NCBI GenBank assembly: GCA_014189895.1
Contig: BJFQ01000008.1
Span: forward strand, 1-53,449
Length of the DNA: 53,449 nucleotides
Reading direction: 5' to 3'
Source of the DNA: Acidobacteriota bacterium
GTDB taxonomy: Bacteria > Acidobacteriota > Holophagae > Holophagales > Holophagaceae
The first letter of the stretch is position 1, and every line of letters begins with the position of its first letter. Position numbers and translations under genes: made by a program. This document shows, piece after piece, positions 1-12,614 of this stretch. The notes under the pieces are model-generated. The model saw only the letters and a list, made by a program, of their open reading frames with translations. It searched no databases and was not told the DNA's origin.

Positions 1-1346
1 AAAGAGCCCAAGTACGCATGCCACGCCACACCTGGTGGCAAGGTGGGTAGATAAGCGACGGCGAGTCCAAAGATAAAAATAGCACTCCCCACACCAAAGA
101 TTCGGGTCCAGCGTATGGGCTGCGTTTCACTACCTCTTGAAAGAAATTGAATGGGAGAGCTAATCGATGCTCGGCGTGCAGGAATCCACGCTGCAAGGAG
201 ACAAGTAGCTAAACCCAGAACGAAAGCGAACCCCACTTCACCCCAGTAGAAATTGGCTTGTTGCGCCGCACTAGCCCCGTACAGGGCATCGAGGGTCTGA
301 CTGACACCGCGGACCGCTCCCTGAGCCAAGAGCCAACCTAAACCGATACCTAAAAAGCTACCCAGGCTTCCCAGGATGAAGGATTCTAGTAATACAAGAG
401 ATTGAATGCGCACGGGAGGACAGCCGAGCGCCACCAGAGTTGCCCAAAGATCGCGACGTCGGTTGACGGTCGAATCAAAAGATTGAAATAGAAGATAGCC
501 TCCCACTGCTAGCGCGATCAAAGACAGAATGGTCAAATTGAATCGGAACGCTGCACTCATCGTTCGTCCGCTTGAAGCACGTTGTTCTGCAGGTTCTAAT
601 ATCAATGATTTAGGGAGAGACGACTGTAACAATCTCTCGGCCTCAGCAGGCTGAACGTAAGATCGAATACCGATATCAATTCGATCGAGCTGTTCGGGTC
701 GTCCTAAGAGTGCCTGTAAAGCAGGCAGATCCATAACGAACAAATTTCTTTCTAGAGCCGGACGATTAACTTGATCCTGAAGAATGCCGGTAATGATGAG
801 CGTTACAGGCTTTTCGTCAATAAAGCCCTCAATAGGGCTACCTTTTTTCAGCCCCGTAGAGTCAGAAAATACTTGAGTGACCAGCACGCCATTAGGGTTT
901 TGGAGGGACTCGTAAAAACTTAGTGCAGAGTCCCCTGTATCGGCTTCGGGCCGATTGGATCTCAAGTCAGTTTCAGATTCAGCCTCGACTTCTCCGTTCA
1001 AACCTACGAGATCTGTTCCAAGGAGCTGAAAGGATTCAAGTGAGGATTTAAGAGAGAAACTGCCCTCAAGAACCGGCCGCATCCATACGGAAGATCTGAT
1101 GGAATTGAGAGGGGCTAGAATATCTTCATTGATAGGTCCAACCGGAGATCGCAGGACATAATCTGATCCTTGCCCCACACCTCTTGTGAAAGAAGTGAAA
1201 CTTGAGATAGCCGATCGGTTAGCAAGGCGAATCGCAAGGAAGACCGATACGCCCAAGGCTACAGAAAAAAGAGCGAGTAGAGTTCGACCAAGTTCTTTTT
1301 TAAAATTTCTAATAACCAGTCGATGGGATAGCCAAGACCCTTTCAA
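1..1346 (-). CDS. FtsX-type ABC transporter permease (partial, C-terminus off the window)
   Basis: Read from the reverse strand, an open frame of about 448 codons runs off the left edge, so the C-terminus is missing. It has an N-terminal membrane segment, an extracytoplasmic domain of roughly 200 residues, then three membrane segments. The cytoplasmic loop reads RRRDLWATLVALGCPP and the third segment ends in IPARRAS, both typical of FtsX/MacB-type permeases. A further hydrophobic stretch after that motif suggests the longer, two-FtsX-domain layout. The likely start is TTG at 1346, overlapping the TGA of the upstream ATPase gene by 4 bases. With that ATPase it should form a type VII-like exporter or lipoprotein/lipid-handling pump. 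The substrate cannot be read from sequence. Confidence 0.82.
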   Translation of the reverse strand, partial: MKGSWLSHRLVIRNFKKELGRTLLALFSVALGVSVFLAIRLANRSAISSFTSFTRGVGQGSDYVLRSPVGPINEDILAPLNSIRSSVWMRPVLEGSFSLKSSLESFQLLGTDLVGLNGEVEAESETDLRSNRPEADTGDSALSFYESLQNPNGVLVTQVFSDSTGLKKGSPIEGFIDEKPVTLIITGILQDQVNRPALERNLFVMDLPALQALLGRPEQLDRIDIGIRSYVQPAEAERLLQSSLPKSLILEPAEQRASSGRTMSAAFRFNLTILSLIALAVGGYLLFQSFDSTVNRRRDLWATLVALGCPPVRIQSLVLLESFILGSLGSFLGIGLGWLLAQGAVRGVSQTLDALYGASAAQQANFYWGEVGFAFVLGLATCLLAAWIPARRASISSPIQFLSRGSETQPIRWTRIFGVGSAIFIFGLAVAYLPTLPPGVAWHAYLGS

Positions 1347-2020
1347 GAAATAACCTCGATCGAACCTTGCATTTTCCCATCCACTAATCTGAGAATTTTC
1401 TGACAGGTTTTGGCCGCCACTTCGCTGTGCGTAACTATGACTAACGCGGTCGATTCTTGGGTGGCGAGCTTTGATAGTAAGCCTAGAATATTGAGTCCAG
1501 AGGCTTGGTCTAGATTCCCTGTGGGTTCATCCGCTAATAAGACGGCAGGTTTTGAAGCTAAAGCTCGTGCTACGGCAATACGTTGCTGCTCACCACCCGA
1601 TAGTTCATGAGCCCAAGCATGAGCTCGGGCTTCTAGCCCAATAGAGGCAAGAAGAGTTTTGACTCTTTCCTGAATCTTTGAGTCACTCCAGCCAAGCAAT
1701 TGCAAGGGGAGTTCAATATTTTCAGAAGCCGTTAACGTCGGAATGAGATGAAAGAATTGAAAAATAGTACCAATACGTTCCCGTCGAATCCGCGACCGCT
1801 CAAAGGGAGTGATGTTCGTTAGATCTTGATTTTCAAGCATCACGCAACCCTCATCAGGTCGATCAAGTCCTCCAAGAAGATTGAGCAACGTCGTTTTACC
1901 GCAACCTGAGGGTCCAAGAATCGCTAATCGATCGCTTGGCTCAAGATCTAGGTCGATTCCGCTCAGAACCCATCGCTCTGCATAGCGCTTTCCTAAACGA
2001 CGAGCAGATAAAACCGGCAT
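1343..2020 (-). CDS. ABC transporter ATP-binding protein, LolD/MacB/FtsE type
   Basis: This 225-residue ATPase has the full ABC motif set: Walker A GPSGCGKT near residue 37, Q-loop in TIFQFFHLIPTL, signature LSGGEQQR near residue 140, Walker B VLLADEPTGNLD and the H-loop VTHS. The length and the QFFHLIPTLTASEN segment match the LolD/MacB/FtsE subfamily, which partners FtsX-type permeases. The permease follows immediately with a 4-base overlap, implying translational coupling. TGGAGA lies just upstream of the ATG at 2020. It powers the neighbouring permease at the inner face of the cytoplasmic membrane. Whether the pair moves lipoproteins, drugs or lipids is undecided. Confidence 0.9.
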   Translation of the reverse strand: MPVLSARRLGKRYAERWVLSGIDLDLEPSDRLAILGPSGCGKTTLLNLLGGLDRPDEGCVMLENQDLTNITPFERSRIRRERIGTIFQFFHLIPTLTASENIELPLQLLGWSDSKIQERVKTLLASIGLEARAHAWAHELSGGEQQRIAVARALASKPAVLLADEPTGNLDQASGLNILGLLSKLATQESTALVIVTHSEVAAKTCQKILRLVDGKMQGSIEVIS

Positions 2021-2077
2021 GAAATCTCCATTTACTTAAGACTAGCGAAGGATCTAGATAACCCGCCTTTTTAGGAT

Positions 2078-2938
2078 CTAGACTTCGGAGGTATCTGGTT
2101 CAGCCTCTTCTTCATCAATCGGCGGAGTAATGCCTGTCCAGCCCAGTAACCATAAGCCATTGATCATTAAATTGCCCACAACGAGCACGATCCCAAACCA
2201 CAAAAGAAAAGTGCTTTGGAAGCCAATCAATAAAGCGGTCAACAGAATAAAAAGAACCATTTTGTTAAAGGGCCGAGAGACCCCAAAGGGAGATTTTTTA
2301 AACGAAGCAAATCTCACGTTTGAAACCATAAAAATGCCAGCTAAAAATAATTGTAAAGCAAAGAAGAGAGCCAAATATCTTGAGGTAAGACGAACGGGCC
2401 AGTGAAGAACTACGGAAGCAAGTGTTCCTGCTGCCATAGGGATCGGCATTCCCATAAAAAAACGGGGATCCGTCTCCTTGGTTTGTATATTGAAGCGAGC
2501 TAAGCGTAAGGCTCCGCAGGCAAGATAGAAAAAGCAGGCGGCCCACCCAATAAATTTGAGTTGGGGGTCTAGTCTGCCCAGTTCGATAAAGGCATATTGG
2601 TAGGCCATAATGGCCGGGGCCATACCGAAGCTCAAGATATCCGCAATGGAATCAAGTTGGATACCAAATTCGGTGGTGGTATTGGTCATGCGGGCCAGTC
2701 GACCATCCATGCCATCAAAAATGCCAGCCAAAATAAGAAAAATAGCAGACCACTTGAGATAAAAAGAGGGGTCTCCCGTGGAAGCATTGAGGCTCATCAC
2801 AACCGAAGAAAATCCACAAAAGATAGAAAGGAGCGTCACGCCTGATGGAATCGCAAACTTCGATTTTTGTAGGGCTTGGCGTCTAAATTCTCGCCTCCGC
2901 TCTTTGCGATCTTCAGGTGTATTGGTGTAATCCATCAT
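2078..2938 (-). CDS. pssA: CDP-diacylglycerol--serine O-phosphatidyltransferase
   Basis: This 286-residue multi-pass membrane protein belongs to the CDP-alcohol phosphatidyltransferase family. The catalytic motif is complete: DGMDGRLAR, eight residues, G, three residues, D, three residues, D (about residues 75-100). The segment SIADILSFGMAPA after it points to PssA rather than PgsA. The enzyme joins CDP-diacylglycerol and serine to make phosphatidylserine, the precursor of phosphatidylethanolamine. About seven hydrophobic segments and an acidic C-terminus are visible. No psd gene for the next step is adjacent. It is divergent from mnmG with 53 bases between the starts. Confidence 0.88.
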   Translation of the reverse strand: MMDYTNTPEDRKERRREFRRQALQKSKFAIPSGVTLLSIFCGFSSVVMSLNASTGDPSFYLKWSAIFLILAGIFDGMDGRLARMTNTTTEFGIQLDSIADILSFGMAPAIMAYQYAFIELGRLDPQLKFIGWAACFFYLACGALRLARFNIQTKETDPRFFMGMPIPMAAGTLASVVLHWPVRLTSRYLALFFALQLFLAGIFMVSNVRFASFKKSPFGVSRPFNKMVLFILLTALLIGFQSTFLLWFGIVLVVGNLMINGLWLLGWTGITPPIDEEEAEPDTSEV

Positions 2939-2991
2939 CTTCTTAGTTTAACTAGGGTGTCTTCAAAATGAATTGAGAGATAATAAGACTT

Positions 2992-4887
2992 ATGAAAAAA
3001 AGCTCAAAGGAACTAGTCGTTATAGGTGGAGGCCATGCGGGCATTGAAGCCGCGCACATCTCTGCACGCCTTGGTATTACAACCCATTTATTGACTATGT
3101 CGATAGGGCAAATTGGTCAAATGAGCTGTAATCCAAGTATTGGAGGAGTAGGTAAGGGGCATATGGTTCGAGAAATTGATGCGTTGGGCGGATTAATGGC
3201 CCACCTCATTGATGAAACAGGAATTCATTTTAGAGTACTTAACGCATCAAGAGGAATGGCAGTTCGAGGTCCACGTGCACAAGCTGATAAGGTCAAATAC
3301 CGACATTATGCCCAATCCTATTTATCGAATCTACCTAATTTAAACCTTCATGAAGGACTCGCGGTTGAGATTCTTTTTGAAGACACGTCTAAAAAAGTCA
3401 AAGGAGTCCGTCTTCAGGATGGATCGATACTCCCATGTGATGCCATTGTTCTGACGAGCGGAACCTTTTTAAACGGCAAGATTCTCATTGGTGACGAGGA
3501 AACCGAATCCGGTCGTCAAGGGGAACCAGCGAGTACTGAACTAGCCTCGCAGCTTCGATCCCTCGGGCTCCACTATCGCCGATTGAAGACAGGAACAAGT
3601 CCACGTATTTTGAAGGGTTCTATCAATTTTGATGTACTAGAACCACAGCCGGGAGACACACCGCCGCACCCCTTTAGTTTTTTCACTCAGCACTTGCCTC
3701 AGCCTCAAGTAAATTGCCATTTAGTTTCGACGAATAAGCAGACTGAAGAAATTGTTCGGACCAATCTTAAACGCTCGGCCCTTTATGGAGGAATGATTTC
3801 TGGGGTGGGGCCTCGTTACTGCCCCTCGCTCGAAGATAAGTATGTAAAATTCCCACACCGGGAGCGACATCAGATTTTTGTAGAACCCGAAAGCCTAGAA
3901 ACCGAAGAAATTTACTTATCCGGCTTTAGTACGTCGATGCCCAAAGAAGTTCAACTTCAGATGGTTCGCAGTCTTCAGGGATTTGAGAAAGCAGAAATTG
4001 TCAGACCCGGTTATGCCATTGAGTATGATAGTTTTGACCCTTTGCAACTCGACCAGACCCTTCGTCTGAAAGATTTCGAAGGTCTTTGGTTTGCCGGTCA
4101 AATTAACGGAACGACAGGCTACGAAGAGGCGGCAGGGCAAGGCCTCATGGCGGGTATTAATGCGGCTCGTTGGCTCTTAGATCAGGATGCGATCGTCTTG
4201 CTTCGGGACCAAGCCTACATAGGGGTCATGGTCGATGATCTAGTCAGCAAAGGTACCGACGAGCCCTACCGAATGCTCACGGCGCGAGCTGAGCATCGCC
4301 TAGGTCTTGCCTGCGACCTAGCGGATGTGCGTTTGTTGGAAACATCCAAAATCATTGGAGCATTAACAGAAGATCAATTTAGAGCAACCGAAGAAAAAGC
4401 TGTCCAAAGAAAAAAATTGAGAAATGATTGCGACGCAACCTGGGTAACCGCCAATACCTCTTTCGGCAAGATTGGTGAGAACGTTGGTCTCCATCTCGAT
4501 CAAGGTCTAACTTTGAGTCAATTCATCAAGAAGCTCCAGTTGACCAATACCGAGATCGATGCCTGTTTAGATCTTGTGACGTCTTTTAAAAGCCCGCTCT
4601 CTAATTGGGATCAAAGGTGGGAAAGAGATCTCTTAGTGTATGAATTGCGCTACCAAGCCTATCGCGACCGCGAAGAGCATCTGTTGGATCAACAACGTCA
4701 GTGGGATTTCGTGAGAATACCCGAGGATTTCTTTGTGGAAAGATGGCCAGGTTTTTCCAATGAAGTCATTGAAAAATTAAGAAAACATCGTCCCGAGACA
4801 TTAGGACAAGCAAGCCGAATCCCGGGCATTACCCCCGCTGCAGTGACGCTGTTGCATTTCGTGATCGAAAAAAATAGAACCGCTTAA
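2992..4887 (+). CDS. mnmG: tRNA uridine-5-carboxymethylaminomethyl(34) synthesis enzyme MnmG (GidA)
   Basis: MnmG works with MnmE to add carboxymethylaminomethyl to U34 of tRNAs that read two-fold degenerate codons, which stabilises decoding. At 631 residues it has full family length. It shows the FAD dinucleotide fold GGGHAGIEAA near the N-terminus, MSCNPSIGGVGKGH, RGPRAQADK, the conserved RYCPSLEDK segment and TGYEEAAGQGLMAGINAA. The C-terminal helical domain that binds MnmE and tRNA is present. Its stop overlaps the stop of convergent galU by 4 bases. No mnmE or rsmG neighbour is present here. Confidence 0.95.
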   Translation: MKKSSKELVVIGGGHAGIEAAHISARLGITTHLLTMSIGQIGQMSCNPSIGGVGKGHMVREIDALGGLMAHLIDETGIHFRVLNASRGMAVRGPRAQADKVKYRHYAQSYLSNLPNLNLHEGLAVEILFEDTSKKVKGVRLQDGSILPCDAIVLTSGTFLNGKILIGDEETESGRQGEPASTELASQLRSLGLHYRRLKTGTSPRILKGSINFDVLEPQPGDTPPHPFSFFTQHLPQPQVNCHLVSTNKQTEEIVRTNLKRSALYGGMISGVGPRYCPSLEDKYVKFPHRERHQIFVEPESLETEEIYLSGFSTSMPKEVQLQMVRSLQGFEKAEIVRPGYAIEYDSFDPLQLDQTLRLKDFEGLWFAGQINGTTGYEEAAGQGLMAGINAARWLLDQDAIVLLRDQAYIGVMVDDLVSKGTDEPYRMLTARAEHRLGLACDLADVRLLETSKIIGALTEDQFRATEEKAVQRKKLRNDCDATWVTANTSFGKIGENVGLHLDQGLTLSQFIKKLQLTNTEIDACLDLVTSFKSPLSNWDQRWERDLLVYELRYQAYRDREEHLLDQQRQWDFVRIPEDFFVERWPGFSNEVIEKLRKHRPETLGQASRIPGITPAAVTLLHFVIEKNRTA

Positions 4888-5753
4888 ATTTTCAAATGCT
4901 TGAGATATTCCGAAATTTCAGATCCAATTTCAGGATGCTTGAGAGCAAATTCGATACTGGCTTTGACGTAGTCTAATTTATTCCCCGTATCAAAGCGCTT
5001 AGCGGGAATCGGGCAAGCGATCAACTGACCTTGGTCTGCTAAGCGCGATAGTGCGTCCGTGAGTTGTATTTCACCACCTACTCCCGGACGCGTTTCTTGA
5101 AGTAATTTAAAAATATTAGGGGTCAGAATATAGCGACCGACCACAGCCCATCGGCTTATCGTTTTGTCGGGAGACGGTTTTTCCACAATGTTATTGATGG
5201 ACCAGTACATATTTTTTTCATTATCGGGGTTATTGACAATACCGTAGCGTTCCACATGTTCCTGGGGCACCTCTTGAACCCCGACTACGCTTTTTCCTGA
5301 GGCTATATGAGCATCCATCAAGGCCTGAAGCGCGTCTTCTTCGGGATTGAAAATATCATCTCCCAAGAGTAAGGCAAAAAATTCATTGCCTACGGCTTTC
5401 TCAGCGCACAAGACGGCATGCCCTAAACCTAAGGGCTGGTGTTGTGTAACAAAGGTGAATTCACCTAAGGACTGAATCCAATTCAGCTGATTCAAATCTT
5501 CGGTTCTTTTTTTCTTGATTAACATCTCTTCTAATTCAGAGAATCTAGAAAAATGATTCTCGATCGAGCGCTTTCCTTCACTTGTGATGAGAATCATGTT
5601 GGAAATCCCCGATCGTGATGCCTCTTCCACGACGTATTGAATAACGGGTTTATCCACCAAAGGAAGCATCTCTTTAGGCTGAGCTTTGGTCATCGGCAGA
5701 AATCGCGTGCCTAAACCCGCAACGGGAATAACGGCTTTTCGAATGGAAATCAT
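4884..5753 (-). CDS. galU: UTP--glucose-1-phosphate uridylyltransferase
   Basis: The enzyme makes UDP-glucose from UTP and glucose-1-phosphate for surface polysaccharide and lipopolysaccharide synthesis. The 289-residue sequence has the nucleotidyltransferase signature GLGTRFLPMTKAQPKEMLP at the N-terminus, the DKPVIQYVVEEA segment, the metal-site GDDIF, and the late motif GVGGEIQLTDAL. The length is normal for bacterial GalU. It is divergent from pgi, another glucose-phosphate enzyme, so both act at the same metabolic branch point. The stop codon is shared with mnmG on the other strand. Confidence 0.93.
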   Translation of the reverse strand: MISIRKAVIPVAGLGTRFLPMTKAQPKEMLPLVDKPVIQYVVEEASRSGISNMILITSEGKRSIENHFSRFSELEEMLIKKKRTEDLNQLNWIQSLGEFTFVTQHQPLGLGHAVLCAEKAVGNEFFALLLGDDIFNPEEDALQALMDAHIASGKSVVGVQEVPQEHVERYGIVNNPDNEKNMYWSINNIVEKPSPDKTISRWAVVGRYILTPNIFKLLQETRPGVGGEIQLTDALSRLADQGQLIACPIPAKRFDTGNKLDYVKASIEFALKHPEIGSEISEYLKHLKI

Positions 5754-5817
5754 ACTTCTATAGTGACCTAACTCTTATGGCTTAAGATGATAAGAAGCCC
5801 TTTAAAGATAGGTGTTC

Positions 5818-6963
5818 ATGAATGAACTATGGAAATCCCTAAAGACTAACCCTTATTCAGGGTGGCTTTGCGTCCCTGGAACTCAGGGATTAGGCTTGCC
5901 AACATTGCAGTCTGATCACCGAGTCATTTGGGTTGGCATTGGGGGATCCCTTTTGCCAGCGGACTCTCTTGTACGCATGTTTGCTTCTTCTGATCAAATG
6001 TCGCGATGGATGACGCTCGCTTCACCCGAAGACTTAGAAAGTTTTCAACTTCAAGTGGATGATCAAATCGTCTTCGCTAGTAAGAGTGGGAACACCTTGG
6101 AGTTATGGTCTTGGTTAGGAAAATTAGTACACATGCCAGCTTTTGATAAATTGACTGAAACTCCCATTGTCATAACAGAAGCCAATCAGAATCCTTTACA
6201 CGAGTTGGCTAAAACCAAAAAATGGATCATCGTTGACATGCCGGTAAATATTGGAGGACGCTACTCGGTATTTTCTCCCATTGGTTACCTATCACTGGTC
6301 TGGCTTGATAAAAACGTAAACGCTTTTGTCCAAGGTGGACAAGGGGTTATTGATGAATTGGATGCAGGAAAAGGGCCTTGGTTCAACCTCGTTTACTCCT
6401 TACATCGCTTATGGTTACAGCAGTATATCCAAGGAATATCCGACTGGGTCTTCATGCCTTATTCAAGACAACTTAAATTCTTAGGGGGCTGGTGGACGCA
6501 ACTGGTTTCTGAAAGCCTAGGAAAAAAATCCCCAGATGGAACACCGCGAGGTATTACAGCCATTCGTGCGGTTGGGCCTCAGGATCAACATGCGCAATTA
6601 CAACGTTGGCTCGATGGACCCAAAAACGTTGGGGTTATTTTTCTTTCATTAGCCAATCAAAAAAAGAATCATTCACTTTGTGCCCAACCAAAAAATTCAC
6701 CCTATCCTTTTTTAAGCACACACACTGGTGACGATATTTTGCGAGCACAAATTGAAGGAACGCAATCCTCACTTCAGGAAGCAGGCGTTCCCACTTATCA
6801 CATCGAAATTCAGGCTCTGGATGAGGCTCAACTAGGCGCCTTGATGATGGCTTGGCAAATCATTGTGGCTTTGGTTGGCCTAGGCCTAGAAATCAACCCC
6901 TTTGACCAACCGGCCATTGAAGCAGGGAAGCGTAAAACCCTCGATAAATTAGGGCTTTCCTAG
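5818..6963 (+). CDS. pgi: Glucose-6-phosphate isomerase (compact form)
   Basis: It interconverts glucose-6-phosphate and fructose-6-phosphate. Recognisable pieces are GIGGSLLPADSL, the phosphate-binding SKSGNTLEL, GGRYSVFSPIG, the glutamate-containing SESLGKK, the QDQHAQLQRWLDGP signature, and a C-terminal NPFDQPAIEAGKRKT with the catalytic lysine. At 381 residues it is much shorter than the roughly 450-550 typical of bacterial enzymes, mainly because of a short N-terminus. I chose ATG 5818 over an in-frame GTG at 5812 because AGGT sits about five bases ahead of it. It ends just upstream of the rRNA leader. Confidence 0.88.
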   Translation: MNELWKSLKTNPYSGWLCVPGTQGLGLPTLQSDHRVIWVGIGGSLLPADSLVRMFASSDQMSRWMTLASPEDLESFQLQVDDQIVFASKSGNTLELWSWLGKLVHMPAFDKLTETPIVITEANQNPLHELAKTKKWIIVDMPVNIGGRYSVFSPIGYLSLVWLDKNVNAFVQGGQGVIDELDAGKGPWFNLVYSLHRLWLQQYIQGISDWVFMPYSRQLKFLGGWWTQLVSESLGKKSPDGTPRGITAIRAVGPQDQHAQLQRWLDGPKNVGVIFLSLANQKKNHSLCAQPKNSPYPFLSTHTGDDILRAQIEGTQSSLQEAGVPTYHIEIQALDEAQLGALMMAWQIIVALVGLGLEINPFDQPAIEAGKRKTLDKLGLS

Positions 6964-7016
6964 AAAGTGCTCTGGAAAATAAGCATGTTGGGCGGGTCAA
7001 AAAAGCAGGTTATTCC

Positions 7017-7047
7017 TTGCTTTTACAACATTTACGGGTAGTCTAAT
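7017..7047 (+). promoter_or_regulatory. Candidate rRNA operon promoter
   Basis: A TTGCTT box at 7017-7022 is followed by TAGTCT (7039-7044, 16-base spacer) or TCTAAT (7042-7047, 19-base spacer). Neither pairing is ideal, so this is a positional guess. It sits about 190 bases before mature 16S and upstream of the boxA-like element, where an rrn promoter is expected. Confidence 0.35.
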
Positions 7048-7094
7048 TAATCTTGCCGAGCCGAGGTTCGCAGGTTTTAGGCGTGTGCCTGTAA

Positions 7095-7107
7095 GCGTCT
7101 TTGATAA
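7095..7107 (+). promoter_or_regulatory. boxA-like antitermination element in the rRNA leader
   Basis: GCGTCTTTGATAA resembles the boxA element used by NusB/S10 antitermination complexes. A second boxA-like copy (GTTCTTTGACAA, about 9174-9185) lies before 23S, as is usual in rrn operons. Its last bases also form part of the 16S processing stem. Confidence 0.5.
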
Positions 7108-7128
7108 CCAGATAGTGATGGATAGAAA
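7099..7128 (+). other. 5' strand of the 16S precursor processing stem
   Basis: CTTTGATAACCAGATAGT (7099-7116) and GGATAGAAA (7120-7128) pair in order with sequences after 16S: ACTATCTGGTTTTCAAAG (8840-8857, one mismatch in 18) and TTTCTATCC (8812-8820, perfect). Such long stems are RNase III substrates in known rrn operons. The 3' strand carries an extra side hairpin with a TTCG loop at 8823-8837. Confidence 0.8.
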
Positions 7129-7135
7129 AACCTTT

Positions 7136-7176
7136 GAGTCACCTAATTTTAGGATTAGGTGAGTCTTTTATTTTTT
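7136..7176 (+). terminator. Terminator-like hairpin inside the rRNA leader
   Basis: GAGTCACCTAAT (7136-7147) pairs with ATTAGGTGAGTC (7154-7165) in 11 of 12 positions around a 6-base loop. A U-rich tract TTTTATTTTTT follows directly. This is the form of an intrinsic terminator, yet it lies downstream of the boxA-like site and about 60 bases before mature 16S. It may be read through by antitermination, or act as a checkpoint or structural element. Confidence 0.6.
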
Positions 7177-7236
7177 AAATTAAGAAACACAACCAGCTTT
7201 CAAACTTCAAAAATTTGAGAGATGAGTTATGGAATT

Positions 7237-8783
<1,547 letters not shown>

Positions 8784-8800
8784 GCCTATTTTATATAGGC
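8784..8800 (+). other. Small hairpin just after 16S
   Basis: GCCTAT (8784-8789) pairs perfectly with ATAGGC (8795-8800) around a 5-base loop, between the 16S 3' end and the 3' strand of the processing stem. It probably folds inside the pre-16S trailer. Confidence 0.4.
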
Positions 8801-8811
8801 ATATGGTCAAC

Positions 8812-8857
8812 TTTCTATCCGCTCTACTTCGGTAGGGCAACTATCTGGTTTTCAAAG
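8812..8857 (+). other. 3' strand of the 16S precursor processing stem
   Basis: TTTCTATCC (8812-8820) and ACTATCTGGTTTTCAAAG (8840-8857) complement the leader at 7120-7128 and 7099-7116. Between them CTCTAC and GTAGGG close a TTCG tetraloop. Confidence 0.8.
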
Positions 8858-8921
8858 CCGCTTATGTGGATCTTTGAATCATGTTTGAGACAACATATAT
8901 AATTGGTGTTCCATAGCGTTT

Positions 8922-8997
8922 GGGCCCGTAGCTCAGCTGGGAGAGCGCCTGGTTTGCATCCAGGAGGTCGTCGGTTCGATCCCGGTCGGGTCCACCA
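8922..8997 (+). tRNA. tRNA-Ala (TGC)
   Basis: This is a 76-base cloverleaf in the 16S-23S spacer. The acceptor stem is GGGCCCG/CGGGTCC, the anticodon stem CCTGG/CCAGG closes loop TTTGCAT, and anticodon TGC is at 8955-8957. The T-arm holds GGTTCGATCC and CCA is encoded. It is cut from the rRNA precursor. Confidence 0.97.
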
Positions 8998-9018
8998 CAC
9001 ACTCCTGTGAACTATCCA

Positions 9019-9095
9019 GGGCCTATAGCTCAGTTGGTTAGAGCAATCGCTTGATAAGCGATAGGTCGGTGGTTCGAGTCCACCTAGGCCCACCA
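9019..9095 (+). tRNA. tRNA-Ile (GAT)
   Basis: This is a 77-base cloverleaf. The acceptor stem is GGGCCTA/TAGGCCC, the anticodon stem ATCGC/GCGAT closes loop TTGATAA, and anticodon GAT is at 9053-9055. CCA is encoded. It lies 21 bases after tRNA-Ala, giving the order Ala-Ile, the reverse of the E. coli order. Confidence 0.97.
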
Positions 9096-9187
9096 AAAAA
9101 AATATGTTGATCGTTGAGTTGAGTTGAAAAGCGTTGGCTTTTGACCTCAGCTCAAATCATGAGACTGAGAAGGTTCTTTGACAACTC

Positions 9188-9340
9188 AATAGGAAAATAA
9201 ATAAGGGTGATCTGACATGCTTTAGGGCATTTGAGAAGCTAAGGCGAGTTTACTTCGATGATGTGAAAAGTCATCGAGGAGCTGAGTGAATACAAATCAC
9301 TTAATTAATATGAAATGCATTTTGTCTTTAATTGATGAAA
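9188..9340 (+). other. 5' strand of the 23S precursor processing stem
   Basis: Segments before 23S pair in nested order with the 23S trailer: AATAGGAAAAT (9188-9198) with 12384-12394, GGGTGA (9205-9210) with 12377-12382, AAGCTAAGGCGA (9236-9247) with 12346-12357 (one mismatch), TGAAATG (9311-9317) with 12294-12300, TTGTC (9322-9326) with 12286-12290, and AATTGATGAAA (9330-9340) with 12272-12282. Together they make a long interrupted stem that brings the 23S ends together for RNase III processing. Confidence 0.8.
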
Positions 9341-9342
9341 TG

Positions 9343-12270
<2,928 letters not shown>

Positions 12271-12271
12271 G

Positions 12272-12394
12272 TTTCATCAATTAACGACAAGTACATTTCA
12301 TGTCTTCGGACATTAAGTGACAAGTGCACTCTGCTCTTTTTAAATTCACCTTAGCTTTCCCAAATAAAATTTTGGGTCACCCCATTTTCCTATT
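12272..12394 (+). other. 3' strand of the 23S precursor processing stem
   Basis: This trailer between 23S and 5S contains the complements of the pre-23S leader listed at 9188-9340. The segment nearest 23S is TTTCATCAATT, and the farthest, ATTTTCCTATT, ends just before 5S. Confidence 0.75.
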
Positions 12395-12395
12395 T

Positions 12396-12510
12396 CGTCG
12401 TGACTTTACCCTAGGGGTCACACCCGTTCCCATTCCGAACACGGCAGTTAAGCCCTAGAGGGCCGATGATACTTCCCCAGACAGGGGCGGAAAAGTAGGT
12501 CGTTGCGACG
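12396..12510 (+). rRNA. rrf: 5S ribosomal RNA
   Basis: The gene is about 115 bases. The terminal stem CGTCG.GAC/GT.GCGACG closes it. Conserved internal sequences are CACACCCGTTCCCATTCCGAACACG, CAGTTAAGCCC and GCCGATGATACT, with AAAAGTAGGTCG near the 3' end. It lies about 125 bases after 23S and just before a strong terminator, so it is the last gene of the operon. Confidence 0.95.
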
Positions 12511-12522
12511 TTTCATCACGAA

Positions 12523-12552
12523 GCCCCTTGCCAAGTTGGCAAGGGGCTTTTT
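12523..12552 (+). terminator. rRNA operon terminator
   Basis: GCCCCTTGCCA (12523-12533) pairs perfectly with TGGCAAGGGGC (12537-12547) around a 3-base loop. A T run at 12548-12552 follows. It ends the rrn operon 12 bases after 5S and separates it from thrS. Confidence 0.92.
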
Positions 12553-12614
12553 GTTGTGAGTGTCTTTTTAAGAGGTCTTATCGTTAAACTGAGAATTATT
12601 CATCCTGAGAATTT

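Noticed and set aside
7017-7236. Calling a tandem P1/P2 rrn promoter set
   Set aside because: Only one weak -35/-10 pair was visible, so a second promoter could not be supported.
8824-9096. A 90-residue reverse-strand frame across the spacer tRNAs
   Set aside because: It reads the complement of two clear tRNA genes. This frame is a common mis-annotation.
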